Positions 12,997 to 20,550 of a stretch of 20,550 bases of DNA are shown in pieces. Position 1 is the stretch's first letter. Every line of letters starts with the position of its first letter. This stretch comes from a virus: IMG/VR virus record IMGVR_UViG_3300021165_002943, positions 1-20,550 of that record. The stretch is one strand, 5' to 3'. The notes under the pieces were generated by a model that was given only the letters and a program-made list of their open reading frames with translations, was not told the DNA's origin and did not search any database. Made by a program: the position numbers and the translations under genes.

Positions 12997-15900
12997 ATGC
13001 CACAGGAAACTAACCTCAACGTCAGCCCATATTTTGACGATTTTGATAAGAATAAAAACTATCAAAGAGTTTTATTCAAACCTGGCATTCCTGTTCAGGC
13101 CAGAGAACTCACAACTCTTCAATCTATTTTACAAAACCAGATTGAACAGTTTGGAACTCACTTTTTCAAAGAGGGTTCAAAGGTAATTCCTGGAAACTTA
13201 ACATATAATAGTACATTCAAGTGTGTTGAACTTGAACCAACCTTTTTATCAGTACCAATTTCTCTGTATATTGATGAACTTGAAGGTACTAAAATCACGG
13301 GTCAAAGATCTGGTGTAACTGCAACTGTTATTAAGATTATTTCGGCAGAAGAATCTGAAAGAGGAAATATCACATTATACTTGAACTATGAAAGATCAGG
13401 ATCAACTGATTTTGTTCAAGAAACATTTTTAGATGGGGAAAGTTTACTTACAAGTGTAGACGTTGTTTATGGATTGAGCGTTATTGCTGCAAATCAACCT
13501 TTTGCAAATACTATTGCAACAAACGCAACATCAATTGGATCTGCAATGTCTATTGGTGAGGGTGTTTATTTTGTAAGAGGTAATTTTGTTCAGGTTCAAA
13601 ATGAAACTCTCATTTTGGATCAGTATAGCCAATTCCCAACATACAGAATTGGATTTCAGGTTTTAGAAGATTTAGTAACTGCGAATGAAGATTCAAGTTT
13701 AAACGACAATGCGTCTGGATTTACCAACTTTGCAGCTCCTGGTGCAGATAGATTTAGAATCTCTCTAACATTAGCTAAAAAGAGTATTACCGATTTAGCA
13801 GATCAAAACTTTGTAGAAATTGCTCGTGTTGAAAACGGTATTCTTATATCATTTGTTCAAGAAACACAATATAATCTAATTCGTGATGCTCTTGCAAAGA
13901 GAACATATGATGAATCTGGAGACTATTATGTAAAACCATTTGAAATATTTGTTAAAGAATCATTAGATAATAAAATTGGTAACAGAGGAGTTTATACTTC
14001 AGAACAAACTACGTCAGACGGCAACGTTCCATCAGATGATCTGATGGCTATTCAGGTAAGCCCAGGAAAGGCGTATATTAAAGGTTATGATATTGAAAAA
14101 ATTGCACCAACTTTTATTGATGCAACAAAAGCAAGAGATACTAAAAATATTCCTCAGGAATCCGTTCCATATGTAACTGGTAATCCATTATTTGTTAATA
14201 ACGTATATGGATCTCCTTCTCTTGGAATTGGAACTACAGCAACAGTATCATTAGTCAGTACAAGACGAGCCGGTTTAACGACTATTGGTACAGCCCCAGG
14301 CGGAGAAGAAATTGGTATCGGTAGACTTTATGATTTCAAAGCACAATCTGCAAGTTATCTGAACGAAGCCACACTTTATGAAGCTCGGTTGTTTGATGTT
14401 AAGTTGTTTACCAAAATTTCTGTTGGTACAGCGATAACATCTATTACCGCTTCAGATCACATTGAAGGAGCTAGAAGTGGTGCTACTGGTTTTGTTAAGA
14501 CTGGTGGTTCAAACGTAACTCAACTGACATTGACTGATGTTTTGGGTCAATTCTTCAGAGATGAGAATATCATCATCAATGGAATCAATAACGGCAGAAC
14601 GATTACCAAAGTACAACAATTTAATATTGATGATGTGAAATCGATGACAAGTTCTGTCGGGGTTTCCACATTTGAAGCTGATCTTGTATTAAATGATGTT
14701 GTAAGATTATCTAATTCCATTTCAGGAAACTTCCAACTGGTTAACACTGGAGGAAACACTGGTGTTATTTCAGCTTCTGGTTCTAACTTCATTGGTATTG
14801 TTAGCACTGGAAATATTATCAGTTACAGTAGAGCTGGACAAACTGTACCAACATATAACCGTGTTACCGGTGTTTCAACAACTGGTACAATCATTAATAT
14901 TGTTGGTGTAACCACTGTACCTAACGTTTGCAATGGTGGTGTTCCAACATCAGCAACCACAATTACAGACTTAGTTCGTAGAGATACTCTTTTCAATATT
15001 ACTGAGAACAGTTTGACGACTCCTGTTCTGAAAAGAAACATTGAAAGTCTTGATGTAACTTCAACTACAATTCAACTTAGAAAACAGTATTCAGACATTA
15101 CAGTAACCAATAATTCGTTTACTTCACCTAATGCTGGATCCAATCTTTTCTTCCAACCATTTGATGAAGAAAGATACTTCATTTCATATGATGATGGAAC
15201 TATTGAACCGTTGAAGTCGAGTCAGATGACTCTTGCTGCAGATAATAAAACAGTTACATTTGTTGGATTATCGAAATCCAGTGGAAAAGCGAATTTATTT
15301 GCAACTGTTCAAAAGGCAAAAGTAAAGAACAAACTTAAAAAGTCCAATGATGCGAACACGATTATTATTTCTCGTTCTAAGTATGAGTCATCTGGTATTG
15401 GAACAAACACTCTGAATGATGGTTTAACTTACAGTAGAGTTTATGGAACCAGAGTTCAAGATAGAAAGATCTCACTGAATGTACCAGAAGCTATAGAACT
15501 TTTAGCCGTATTCGAATCTAATGATGCAACAGATCCCGATCTGCCATCATTGACTCTTGGAGCTTTCTCTGGGCCAAGTGGTAACAACTCAGATTTGATT
15601 ATTGGAGAAACTGTTACAGGTCTTGAGAGTAATGCAGTTGCCGTAGTTGTTGAAAAACCAAGCGCATCAACAATCGGTATTGTGTTCTTGAATGAAAACA
15701 GATTTAACGTTTCCGAAAGAGTTAGATCTTCAAAGTCTGGTGTAACTGCTCTTGTTGCAGCTACAACAAACGGTGACAAGAATATCACAAACCAATACTT
15801 CATCTTTACGAATGACAAATCAAATTATTATGATTATTCATACATTGAAAGAGATAAGAATGCACCAGAATCTAGAACAAGATTAAAGGTTGTATTTAAA

Positions 15901-18900
15901 AACCTGTATGTAGAATCAAGTGATGATGGTGATTTCTACAATGCTTCAAGTTATCCATCAGATTTAAACAGACAATTAATTCCAGTAAATCCATACTATA
16001 ACGTAATCACAAGTGATTTAATTGACATCAGACCAAGAGTAAGTGAGTATGGTACTTCTTCTACAAAATCACCTTTTGATTTCTCTTCTAGATCTTTTGC
16101 ATCGTCTGGTACAAATGTAAATGATCCATTAGTTCCAGATGAAACATTGATTGTTTCATACAACTATTATCAACCAAGAAGAGACAGATTGTTCTTAGAT
16201 AAAGATGGTAAATTTACCTATGTTGTTGGGGTGCCATCTGATGATCCAACAGAACCAGAAACTGTTGATGATGCCATTGAAATTGCTAAGATTCTTGTAC
16301 CTCCTTATGTGTATAACGTTAAAGACGTTATTGTACAAAGAAGCCCACACAAGAGATTCACAATGGCAGACATTGCTGGTCTCGAAAGAAGAATTGAAAA
16401 CATTGAATATTATACTCAACTTTCTCTTCTTGAAACTGAAACCAGTAACCTGCAAATTGTAGATGCAAACGGATTAAACAGATTCAAGTCTGGATTCTTT
16501 GTTGATAACTTTAAATCACACGACGCTCACCATATCGCCCACATTGATTTCTCAGCTAGTATTGATACCAAGGATGGTATCTTAAGACCTGGCCACTACA
16601 CAACTGCAATTGACCTTATTCCAGGGTCTCAGGCATTAGTTGGTGTAGGAACAACATCAAACTCAAACGTTGACCTTAACTTCATTAATGATATCGATGG
16701 TCAAAATATTAGAAAGACTGGTAGACTGATTACTCTCAATTACAATGAGCGTAGATATTTTGCACAACCATTTGCCTCTAGAGTTGAAAACGTAACTCCA
16801 TTCCTGGTTACCTTCTATGCTGGAGAAATTGATCTGACTCCAAACTCAGATACTTGGATTGACACTAGAAGAGTCAATGCAAATACAGTAAGACAAACTG
16901 CTGCATACGATGCTTCGGTTGCAATTCTTGGAGTAAATGTTCAGACTGGATTCAGTGAAGTTAATTGGGGTGCTTGGGAAACAAACTGGACTTCTGAAAG
17001 AGTTGCAAACACAAGAATTGAAAGTAGTGTATCTCAAGGTGCAGCAAGAACTAACGTAACTGCTGTAGACTTCTCATCCAATACTTCTACTGTTGGTACA
17101 TCAAACTTTAATGATCGTTCTGCTTCTGGAAGAAGTAACGTAACCATTACTGCACAAAATAATCTTACCAACTTAGCGACCAGAACAACCACAACCACGA
17201 CTAGAGACACATTCACCTTAGAAAGAACGATGCAAGACATCGAAATTTCTACAGGTCAATCTAGAGATGGTATTCAGTGGCAGATCACTCCAACTGAAAC
17301 AAGAGATACTTTAGGAGATAGAATCGTAAGTAGGGATATTATCCCATTTATGAGATCTAGAAACATTGAGTTTAGTATCTCTAAATTAAAACCACTTACT
17401 CTCTTCTATGGATTCTTTGATGGTATCAATGTAACTCAATACATTACACCAAAACTTCTGGAAGTTACAATGACTTCTGGAACATTCCAAGTTGGTGAAA
17501 CTGTATTTGGTTATACTCCAACAGAATTGAGAGATGGTTCACCTCCATCTTTTGTATTCAGATTATGCACTCCTAATCATAAAGAAGGGCCATTTAATAG
17601 CCCAACAAACAACTATGGCGTTAATCCATATGTAAATAATGCAACCATTCCAGCAAACTATTCAACTTCATCAACCCTGTTGAATGTTGATACATTTAGT
17701 TTGTCATCTGAAGCTCAAGGCCAATTTAGAGGTCAAGCTAGAAATGGTATGTTATTGAGAGGTCAAACCAGTGGAGCTCAGGCGACTGTTTCTAACTTAA
17801 GACTCATTAGTGATTCTATTGGAAAACTCAAAGGTTGTTTCCTTGTTCCAGATCCTAATCTGTCATCAAATCCAAGATGGGAAACTGGTACAAAGACTCT
17901 CAAATTCACAACAAGTTCAGTTAACACATTAATTGCTGGTCTTGTAACTAGTTCAGCTGAGGTTAACTTCTATGCTCAAGGTGAATTGCAAACAGTTCAA
18001 GAACAAATCCTGAGCACTAGAGTTCCACAAATTCGTAGAATTGATCACACGGAAACTAGAGTTTTAAACAACACAACTACAAGACAACTCGGACCAGACA
18101 GATTAACAGTTAACACTCAAACTTTAGCACAAGCTGTAGATGTAGATACTGCTACAATTGCAACGCAACAAGTTACTGGTGTTGATATTGATGTATTGGA
18201 ACAAATCACCAATATCACAAACGTTACTAACGTTACTAACGTTACTAATAATAACAACTTCTGGAGAGGTGACCCTCTTGCTCAAACATTTACTGTCAGT
18301 GAAGCAACAGGTGTATTCTTGACCAGTGTTGATATATTCTTCCAATCCAAAGATGATACATTACCTGTTGTTCTTCAACTTAGAACAGTAGACACTGGAT
18401 TACCAACGTCTAAGATTCTGCCTTTTAGTGTAGTTGAATTAGATCCAAGTAATGTCAATATTTCAGATAATGCTTCTGTATCAACAAGATTTACTTTCAG
18501 TTCTCCAGTATATCTTGCTGGAGAAACTGAATATGCTGTGGTTCTTCTGAGTGATTCAACCAATTATAGAGCTTGGATTGCAAGAATGGGAGAGGTTGAT
18601 ATTTCAACTGTTGGATTACCAGATGCTCAACAAATTATCATTAGCCAACAACCATATCTCGGTTCTCTCTTCAAGTCACAAAACGGTGGAACTTGGGATC
18701 CAAGTCAATATGAAGATTTGAAGATGACCCTGTATAAGGCTGTCTTTAACACCAGACCAGGAGCTGCTAGATTCTTTAACCCAGTTTTAAGTGAAGGTAA
18801 CAGACAGGTTATTACTCTTCCTTCAAACCCAATTGAAATTCTTTCTAGAAGAGCAGTTGTTGGTCTCGGAACCACCTTTGCCGCTCCAGCCGGTTTAGTT

Positions 18901-20550
18901 CCTGGTGTAACAATTACACAATCTGGTAATCTGAATGCATCCGCTAAACTCGTTTCTACAGCAGGTATCGCTAGTGTTGGAACTCAAACGTTCTCAATTA
19001 TTAATGCTGGAGTAGGATATACTCCTTCGAGTGGAAGTTTGACTTATTCCAGTGTTCCATTAACGGCATTAACTGGTTCTGGTGTTGGAATGGTTGGCAA
19101 CGTTACTGTTACAAACGGCGAAATAACTGGAGTAAACGTAACTAATGGTGGAAGAAACTTTGCAGTTGGTGATACGGTTGGTGTAACAACTCTTGGTTTG
19201 GGTAACGGAAGTGGAGCAATTCTGGCAGTTGGAATTGTAACTTCTCAAAATACTCTTATCTTAGACAACATTCAAGGTTCATTTATAACTGGTGTTGGCA
19301 CAATTACATACAACAACGGATCTAATGTCGTTGTCGTTGGTAATGGATGTACGATTAGTTCCTTCACTGTTGATTCTACTTATGATGGTCTGCATTTCAA
19401 GGTACTTCATCGTTCTCACGGAATGCACGCCTTCAACAACCTCGTTACAATCTCTGGCGTAGATTCTGATGTACCTGTAACAACACTCACTGCAGATTAT
19501 GATGCAAACTCAACTGCAAACATTTCTGTTGTTTCATCTTCTAACTTTGATACCTTTGAAGGAGTTGGTGTTGGTACAACTAACTATGGATACTTGAAGA
19601 TTGGTAATGAAATTGTTGCTTACACCGGCACTTCTTCTGGGGCTATTACAGGAATCACAACCAGAGGAATTGATGGAACCAGAGCGTTCACTTATCCATC
19701 TGGTACAGAAGTTAGAAAGTATGAATTGGGCGGCGTCTCGTTGAGAAGAATCAACAAGACTCACGATATGAACAATCCTGCAGTGACTGTTCCAAACGCA
19801 AAAGATCTTGACTATTATCACCTTAAGATTAATATGTCTCAGAATGGAACCAACAGAAGCGGTGGTTCTTTACCAGACAGATACTTTACAAGTACAAAAC
19901 AAACTGGTGGAACAACAATTACAGCTACACAAAACATTCAATTTGAAACTCTGACTCCTAATATTCAAACCTTAACGCCTCCTGGTACATCACTCTCTGG
20001 TAGAGTAAGAACCACTTCTGCTACCAGTATTGGTGGATCTGAGGAGTCATTTGTTGACAATGGTTTTGTATCTGTTGACCTTGCAGGTCAGAATACATTT
20101 GATACACCTAGAATTATTGCTTCTAATGTGAATGAAGCGAATAAGTTGTCTGCATTACCAGGCAACAAGTCATTCACGCTTGAAACAATTCTGGTATCTG
20201 GAGACTCAGACGTATCACCAGTGGTTGATCTGGACCGTGTAAGTGTCATCGCAACCACAAATAGACTGAATAGCCCAGTTTCTAACTTTGCAACTGACTC
20301 TAGAGTCAAACTGACAGGTAAGGATCCTTGTGCTTCAACATATGTTTCTAGACTGGTTGTTCTGGAAAACCCAGCAACTGCACTTAGAGTTCAACTCTCT
20401 GCCTATAGAAGACCATCAGCTGACATTCGAGTATTCTACAAGATCATTTCCGAGGGTTCTACTGAGAATAGTTTGAATCAAAACTTTGAACCGTTCCCAG
20501 GTAATAACAACTTTACTCAATCTGGATCTGTTCTGAATGTATCTCTGAAA
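12997..20550 (+). CDS. Large virion structural protein with DUF4815-type N-terminus, 3' partial
   Basis: From an ATG 6 bp after gp8 the frame stays open to the window edge: 2,518 codons and no stop. The N-terminus (YFDDFDKNKNYQRVLFKPG, VQARELTTLQSILQNQI, FKEGSKV) matches DUF4815-type phage proteins as I remember them. Further landmarks are a short coiled-coil-like segment, FTMADIAGLERRIENIEYYT (from residue 1121); NWGAWETNW (1323); GDRIVSRDIIPFMRSRNIEF (1440); an NVT triplet repeat (1742-1750); WRGDPLAQTF (from 1756); a GxGY insert (about 1982-2111); and a KIxNE module (about 2168-2255). Several SGATA-type modules are scattered through it. There is no membrane segment. Position after gp8, where T4 has genes 9 and 10, suggests a peripheral baseplate or fibre-attachment component. 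I see no alignment with T4 gp9 or gp10, so the role is inferred. Confidence 0.85.
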   Translation, partial: MPQETNLNVSPYFDDFDKNKNYQRVLFKPGIPVQARELTTLQSILQNQIEQFGTHFFKEGSKVIPGNLTYNSTFKCVELEPTFLSVPISLYIDELEGTKITGQRSGVTATVIKIISAEESERGNITLYLNYERSGSTDFVQETFLDGESLLTSVDVVYGLSVIAANQPFANTIATNATSIGSAMSIGEGVYFVRGNFVQVQNETLILDQYSQFPTYRIGFQVLEDLVTANEDSSLNDNASGFTNFAAPGADRFRISLTLAKKSITDLADQNFVEIARVENGILISFVQETQYNLIRDALAKRTYDESGDYYVKPFEIFVKESLDNKIGNRGVYTSEQTTSDGNVPSDDLMAIQVSPGKAYIKGYDIEKIAPTFIDATKARDTKNIPQESVPYVTGNPLFVNNVYGSPSLGIGTTATVSLVSTRRAGLTTIGTAPGGEEIGIGRLYDFKAQSASYLNEATLYEARLFDVKLFTKISVGTAITSITASDHIEGARSGATGFVKTGGSNVTQLTLTDVLGQFFRDENIIINGINNGRTITKVQQFNIDDVKSMTSSVGVSTFEADLVLNDVVRLSNSISGNFQLVNTGGNTGVISASGSNFIGIVSTGNIISYSRAGQTVPTYNRVTGVSTTGTIINIVGVTTVPNVCNGGVPTSATTITDLVRRDTLFNITENSLTTPVLKRNIESLDVTSTTIQLRKQYSDITVTNNSFTSPNAGSNLFFQPFDEERYFISYDDGTIEPLKSSQMTLAADNKTVTFVGLSKSSGKANLFATVQKAKVKNKLKKSNDANTIIISRSKYESSGIGTNTLNDGLTYSRVYGTRVQDRKISLNVPEAIELLAVFESNDATDPDLPSLTLGAFSGPSGNNSDLIIGETVTGLESNAVAVVVEKPSASTIGIVFLNENRFNVSERVRSSKSGVTALVAATTNGDKNITNQYFIFTNDKSNYYDYSYIERDKNAPESRTRLKVVFKNLYVESSDDGDFYNASSYPSDLNRQLIPVNPYYNVITSDLIDIRPRVSEYGTSSTKSPFDFSSRSFASSGTNVNDPLVPDETLIVSYNYYQPRRDRLFLDKDGKFTYVVGVPSDDPTEPETVDDAIEIAKILVPPYVYNVKDVIVQRSPHKRFTMADIAGLERRIENIEYYTQLSLLETETSNLQIVDANGLNRFKSGFFVDNFKSHDAHHIAHIDFSASIDTKDGILRPGHYTTAIDLIPGSQALVGVGTTSNSNVDLNFINDIDGQNIRKTGRLITLNYNERRYFAQPFASRVENVTPFLVTFYAGEIDLTPNSDTWIDTRRVNANTVRQTAAYDASVAILGVNVQTGFSEVNWGAWETNWTSERVANTRIESSVSQGAARTNVTAVDFSSNTSTVGTSNFNDRSASGRSNVTITAQNNLTNLATRTTTTTTRDTFTLERTMQDIEISTGQSRDGIQWQITPTETRDTLGDRIVSRDIIPFMRSRNIEFSISKLKPLTLFYGFFDGINVTQYITPKLLEVTMTSGTFQVGETVFGYTPTELRDGSPPSFVFRLCTPNHKEGPFNSPTNNYGVNPYVNNATIPANYSTSSTLLNVDTFSLSSEAQGQFRGQARNGMLLRGQTSGAQATVSNLRLISDSIGKLKGCFLVPDPNLSSNPRWETGTKTLKFTTSSVNTLIAGLVTSSAEVNFYAQGELQTVQEQILSTRVPQIRRIDHTETRVLNNTTTRQLGPDRLTVNTQTLAQAVDVDTATIATQQVTGVDIDVLEQITNITNVTNVTNVTNNNNFWRGDPLAQTFTVSEATGVFLTSVDIFFQSKDDTLPVVLQLRTVDTGLPTSKILPFSVVELDPSNVNISDNASVSTRFTFSSPVYLAGETEYAVVLLSDSTNYRAWIARMGEVDISTVGLPDAQQIIISQQPYLGSLFKSQNGGTWDPSQYEDLKMTLYKAVFNTRPGAARFFNPVLSEGNRQVITLPSNPIEILSRRAVVGLGTTFAAPAGLVPGVTITQSGNLNASAKLVSTAGIASVGTQTFSIINAGVGYTPSSGSLTYSSVPLTALTGSGVGMVGNVTVTNGEITGVNVTNGGRNFAVGDTVGVTTLGLGNGSGAILAVGIVTSQNTLILDNIQGSFITGVGTITYNNGSNVVVVGNGCTISSFTVDSTYDGLHFKVLHRSHGMHAFNNLVTISGVDSDVPVTTLTADYDANSTANISVVSSSNFDTFEGVGVGTTNYGYLKIGNEIVAYTGTSSGAITGITTRGIDGTRAFTYPSGTEVRKYELGGVSLRRINKTHDMNNPAVTVPNAKDLDYYHLKINMSQNGTNRSGGSLPDRYFTSTKQTGGTTITATQNIQFETLTPNIQTLTPPGTSLSGRVRTTSATSIGGSEESFVDNGFVSVDLAGQNTFDTPRIIASNVNEANKLSALPGNKSFTLETILVSGDSDVSPVVDLDRVSVIATTNRLNSPVSNFATDSRVKLTGKDPCASTYVSRLVVLENPATALRVQLSAYRRPSADIRVFYKIISEGSTENSLNQNFEPFPGNNNFTQSGSVLNVSLK
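13294..13440 (+). repeat. SGATA-type module, first copy in the DUF4815-type gene
   Basis: GQRSGVTATVIKI is followed by ITLYLNYERSG and VQETFLDGESL. The pattern is G-x-x-S-G-A/V-T-A-x-V, a strand, L-Y-x-x-Y, then F-x-x-G-E. Further copies in this gene are near 14461 (GARSGATGFV), 15598-15790 (VTGLESNAVAVVV, then FNVSERVRSSKSGVTALVA) and 17752 (RGQTSGAQATVSN). I treat them as one dispersed family. Confidence 0.55.
15598..15790 (+). repeat. SGATA-type double module
   Basis: IIGETVTGLESNAVAVVVEK is followed by IGIVFLNENRFNVSERV, then SSKSGVTALVAATT. Two G/S-x-x-S-x-A-x-A/L-V elements flank an F-x-V-x-E-x-V strand. This is the clearest full-length statement of the module in the window. Confidence 0.55.
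18220..18246 (+). repeat. Perfect 9-bp tandem repeat, AACGTTACT x3 (Asn-Val-Thr)
   Basis: AACGTTACT occurs three times without a mismatch and in frame, giving (Asn-Val-Thr)x3. It extends a longer run in which T/N-I/V-T triplets precede it (ITNIT) and four Asn follow (NNNN), just before WRGDPLAQTF. A regular hydrophobic residue every third position suits a short trimeric beta-helix or a rigid linker between domains. A perfect DNA repeat also suggests recent slippage. Confidence 0.85.
18259..18760 (+). other. DPLAQTF beta-sandwich-like module
   Basis: The segment starts WRGDPLAQTFTV and continues GVFLTSVDIFFQSKD, LPVVLQLRTVDTGLP, FTFSSPVYLAGETEYAVVL, QPYLGSLFKSQNGGTW and EDLKMTLYKAVF. I recall this order of motifs as recurrent in tail and baseplate proteins of large myoviruses. 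It looks like a jelly-roll or carbohydrate-binding-type fold. No ligand can be inferred from the sequence. Confidence 0.55.
18994..19198 (+). repeat. GxGY beta-repeats in the DUF4815-type gene
   Basis: Two copies: FSIINAGVGYTPSSGSLTYS, and ITGVNVTNGGRNFAVGDTVG. They follow the DPLAQTF module and precede an HGM/HGL segment at about 19417 (SHGMHAFNNLVTISG) and the KIxNE module. The order of small modules thus resembles that in the giant gene. Confidence 0.6.
19498..19760 (+). repeat. KIxNE/KY-type module, copy 3
   Basis: GYLKIGNEIVAYTGTSSGAI is followed by TGITTRGIDGTRAFTYPSG, then TEVRKYELGGVSLRRINKTH. It is the best-defined of the three copies and pairs with the one at 8655-8904 in the giant gene. 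Confidence 0.6.

Noticed and set aside
15456-15818. Minus-strand ORF of 120 codons opposite the DUF4815-type gene
   Set aside because: It is a mirror of coding sequence on the + strand. It shows no recognisable domain and no promoter or ribosome binding site.
18220-18246. Tandem 9-bp repeat as a CRISPR array or origin iteron
   Set aside because: Units are 9 bp with no spacers, lie in frame inside a long coding region, and encode a regular peptide.
1-20550. The region as a bacterial adhesin or RTX-type toxin locus
   Set aside because: Long Gly/Thr-rich repeat proteins can look like adhesins, but there is no signal peptide, no GGxGxDxxx calcium nonapeptide array and no secretion genes, and a T4 gp8 homolog sits in the middle.
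1-20550. An anti-phage defence, auxiliary metabolic or other non-structural system
   Set aside because: All three genes are co-directional structural genes filling essentially all the DNA. I saw no enzyme motif that I can name and no extra gene in any gap or frame.

Overview
The window is a solid block of virion structural genes from a T4-like (contractile-tailed) phage, most likely a marine myovirus of picocyanobacteria. The anchor is the middle gene. Its N-terminal half, its central GDGYxWxYL motif and its C-terminal SGExIYxxNR motif align with T4 gp8, a baseplate wedge subunit. Base composition is AT-rich (about 36-38% G+C in two lines I counted). The flanking proteins have the look of cyanophage structural proteins: very long, Gly/Ser/Thr/Val-rich, and full of GIGTT/GIGST motifs. 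Low-GC Prochlorococcus or Synechococcus myoviruses fit best. A pelagiphage-type T4-like phage cannot be excluded from sequence alone.

Layout, all on the + strand with almost no non-coding DNA: (1) 1-11390, a giant ORF already open at the left edge, at least 3,795 residues, in the place where T4 carries gene 7. (2) A 28-bp gap holding a T4-late-promoter-like CATAAATA. (3) 11419-12990, gp8, 523 residues, enlarged relative to T4 gp8 (334 residues) by two insertions. (4) 12997-20550, an ORF open at the right edge, at least 2,518 residues, with a DUF4815-type N-terminus and several tail-protein modules. It lies 6 bp after gp8.

The three proteins are probably parts of one baseplate or tail-tip assembly. 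The giant protein is the positional counterpart of the T4 wedge scaffold gp7, gp8 is the conserved wedge subunit, and the DUF4815-type protein is a peripheral baseplate or fibre component. The last two roles are inferred from order and composition. The most striking property is that small beta-rich modules are shared and reshuffled across all three neighbours. These are a GxGY repeat, an HGF...YYV repeat, a SGATA-type repeat, a 'KIxNE...KY' repeat and an 'HDGTExY' repeat. Copies even sit inside the gp8 core. The giant protein also carries a YHYH-type domain.

I see no tRNA, mobile element, CRISPR array, integrase, terminator or minus-strand gene. I found no evidence of a defence or other non-structural system. 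What is unusual here is the size and modular architecture of the baseplate proteins.
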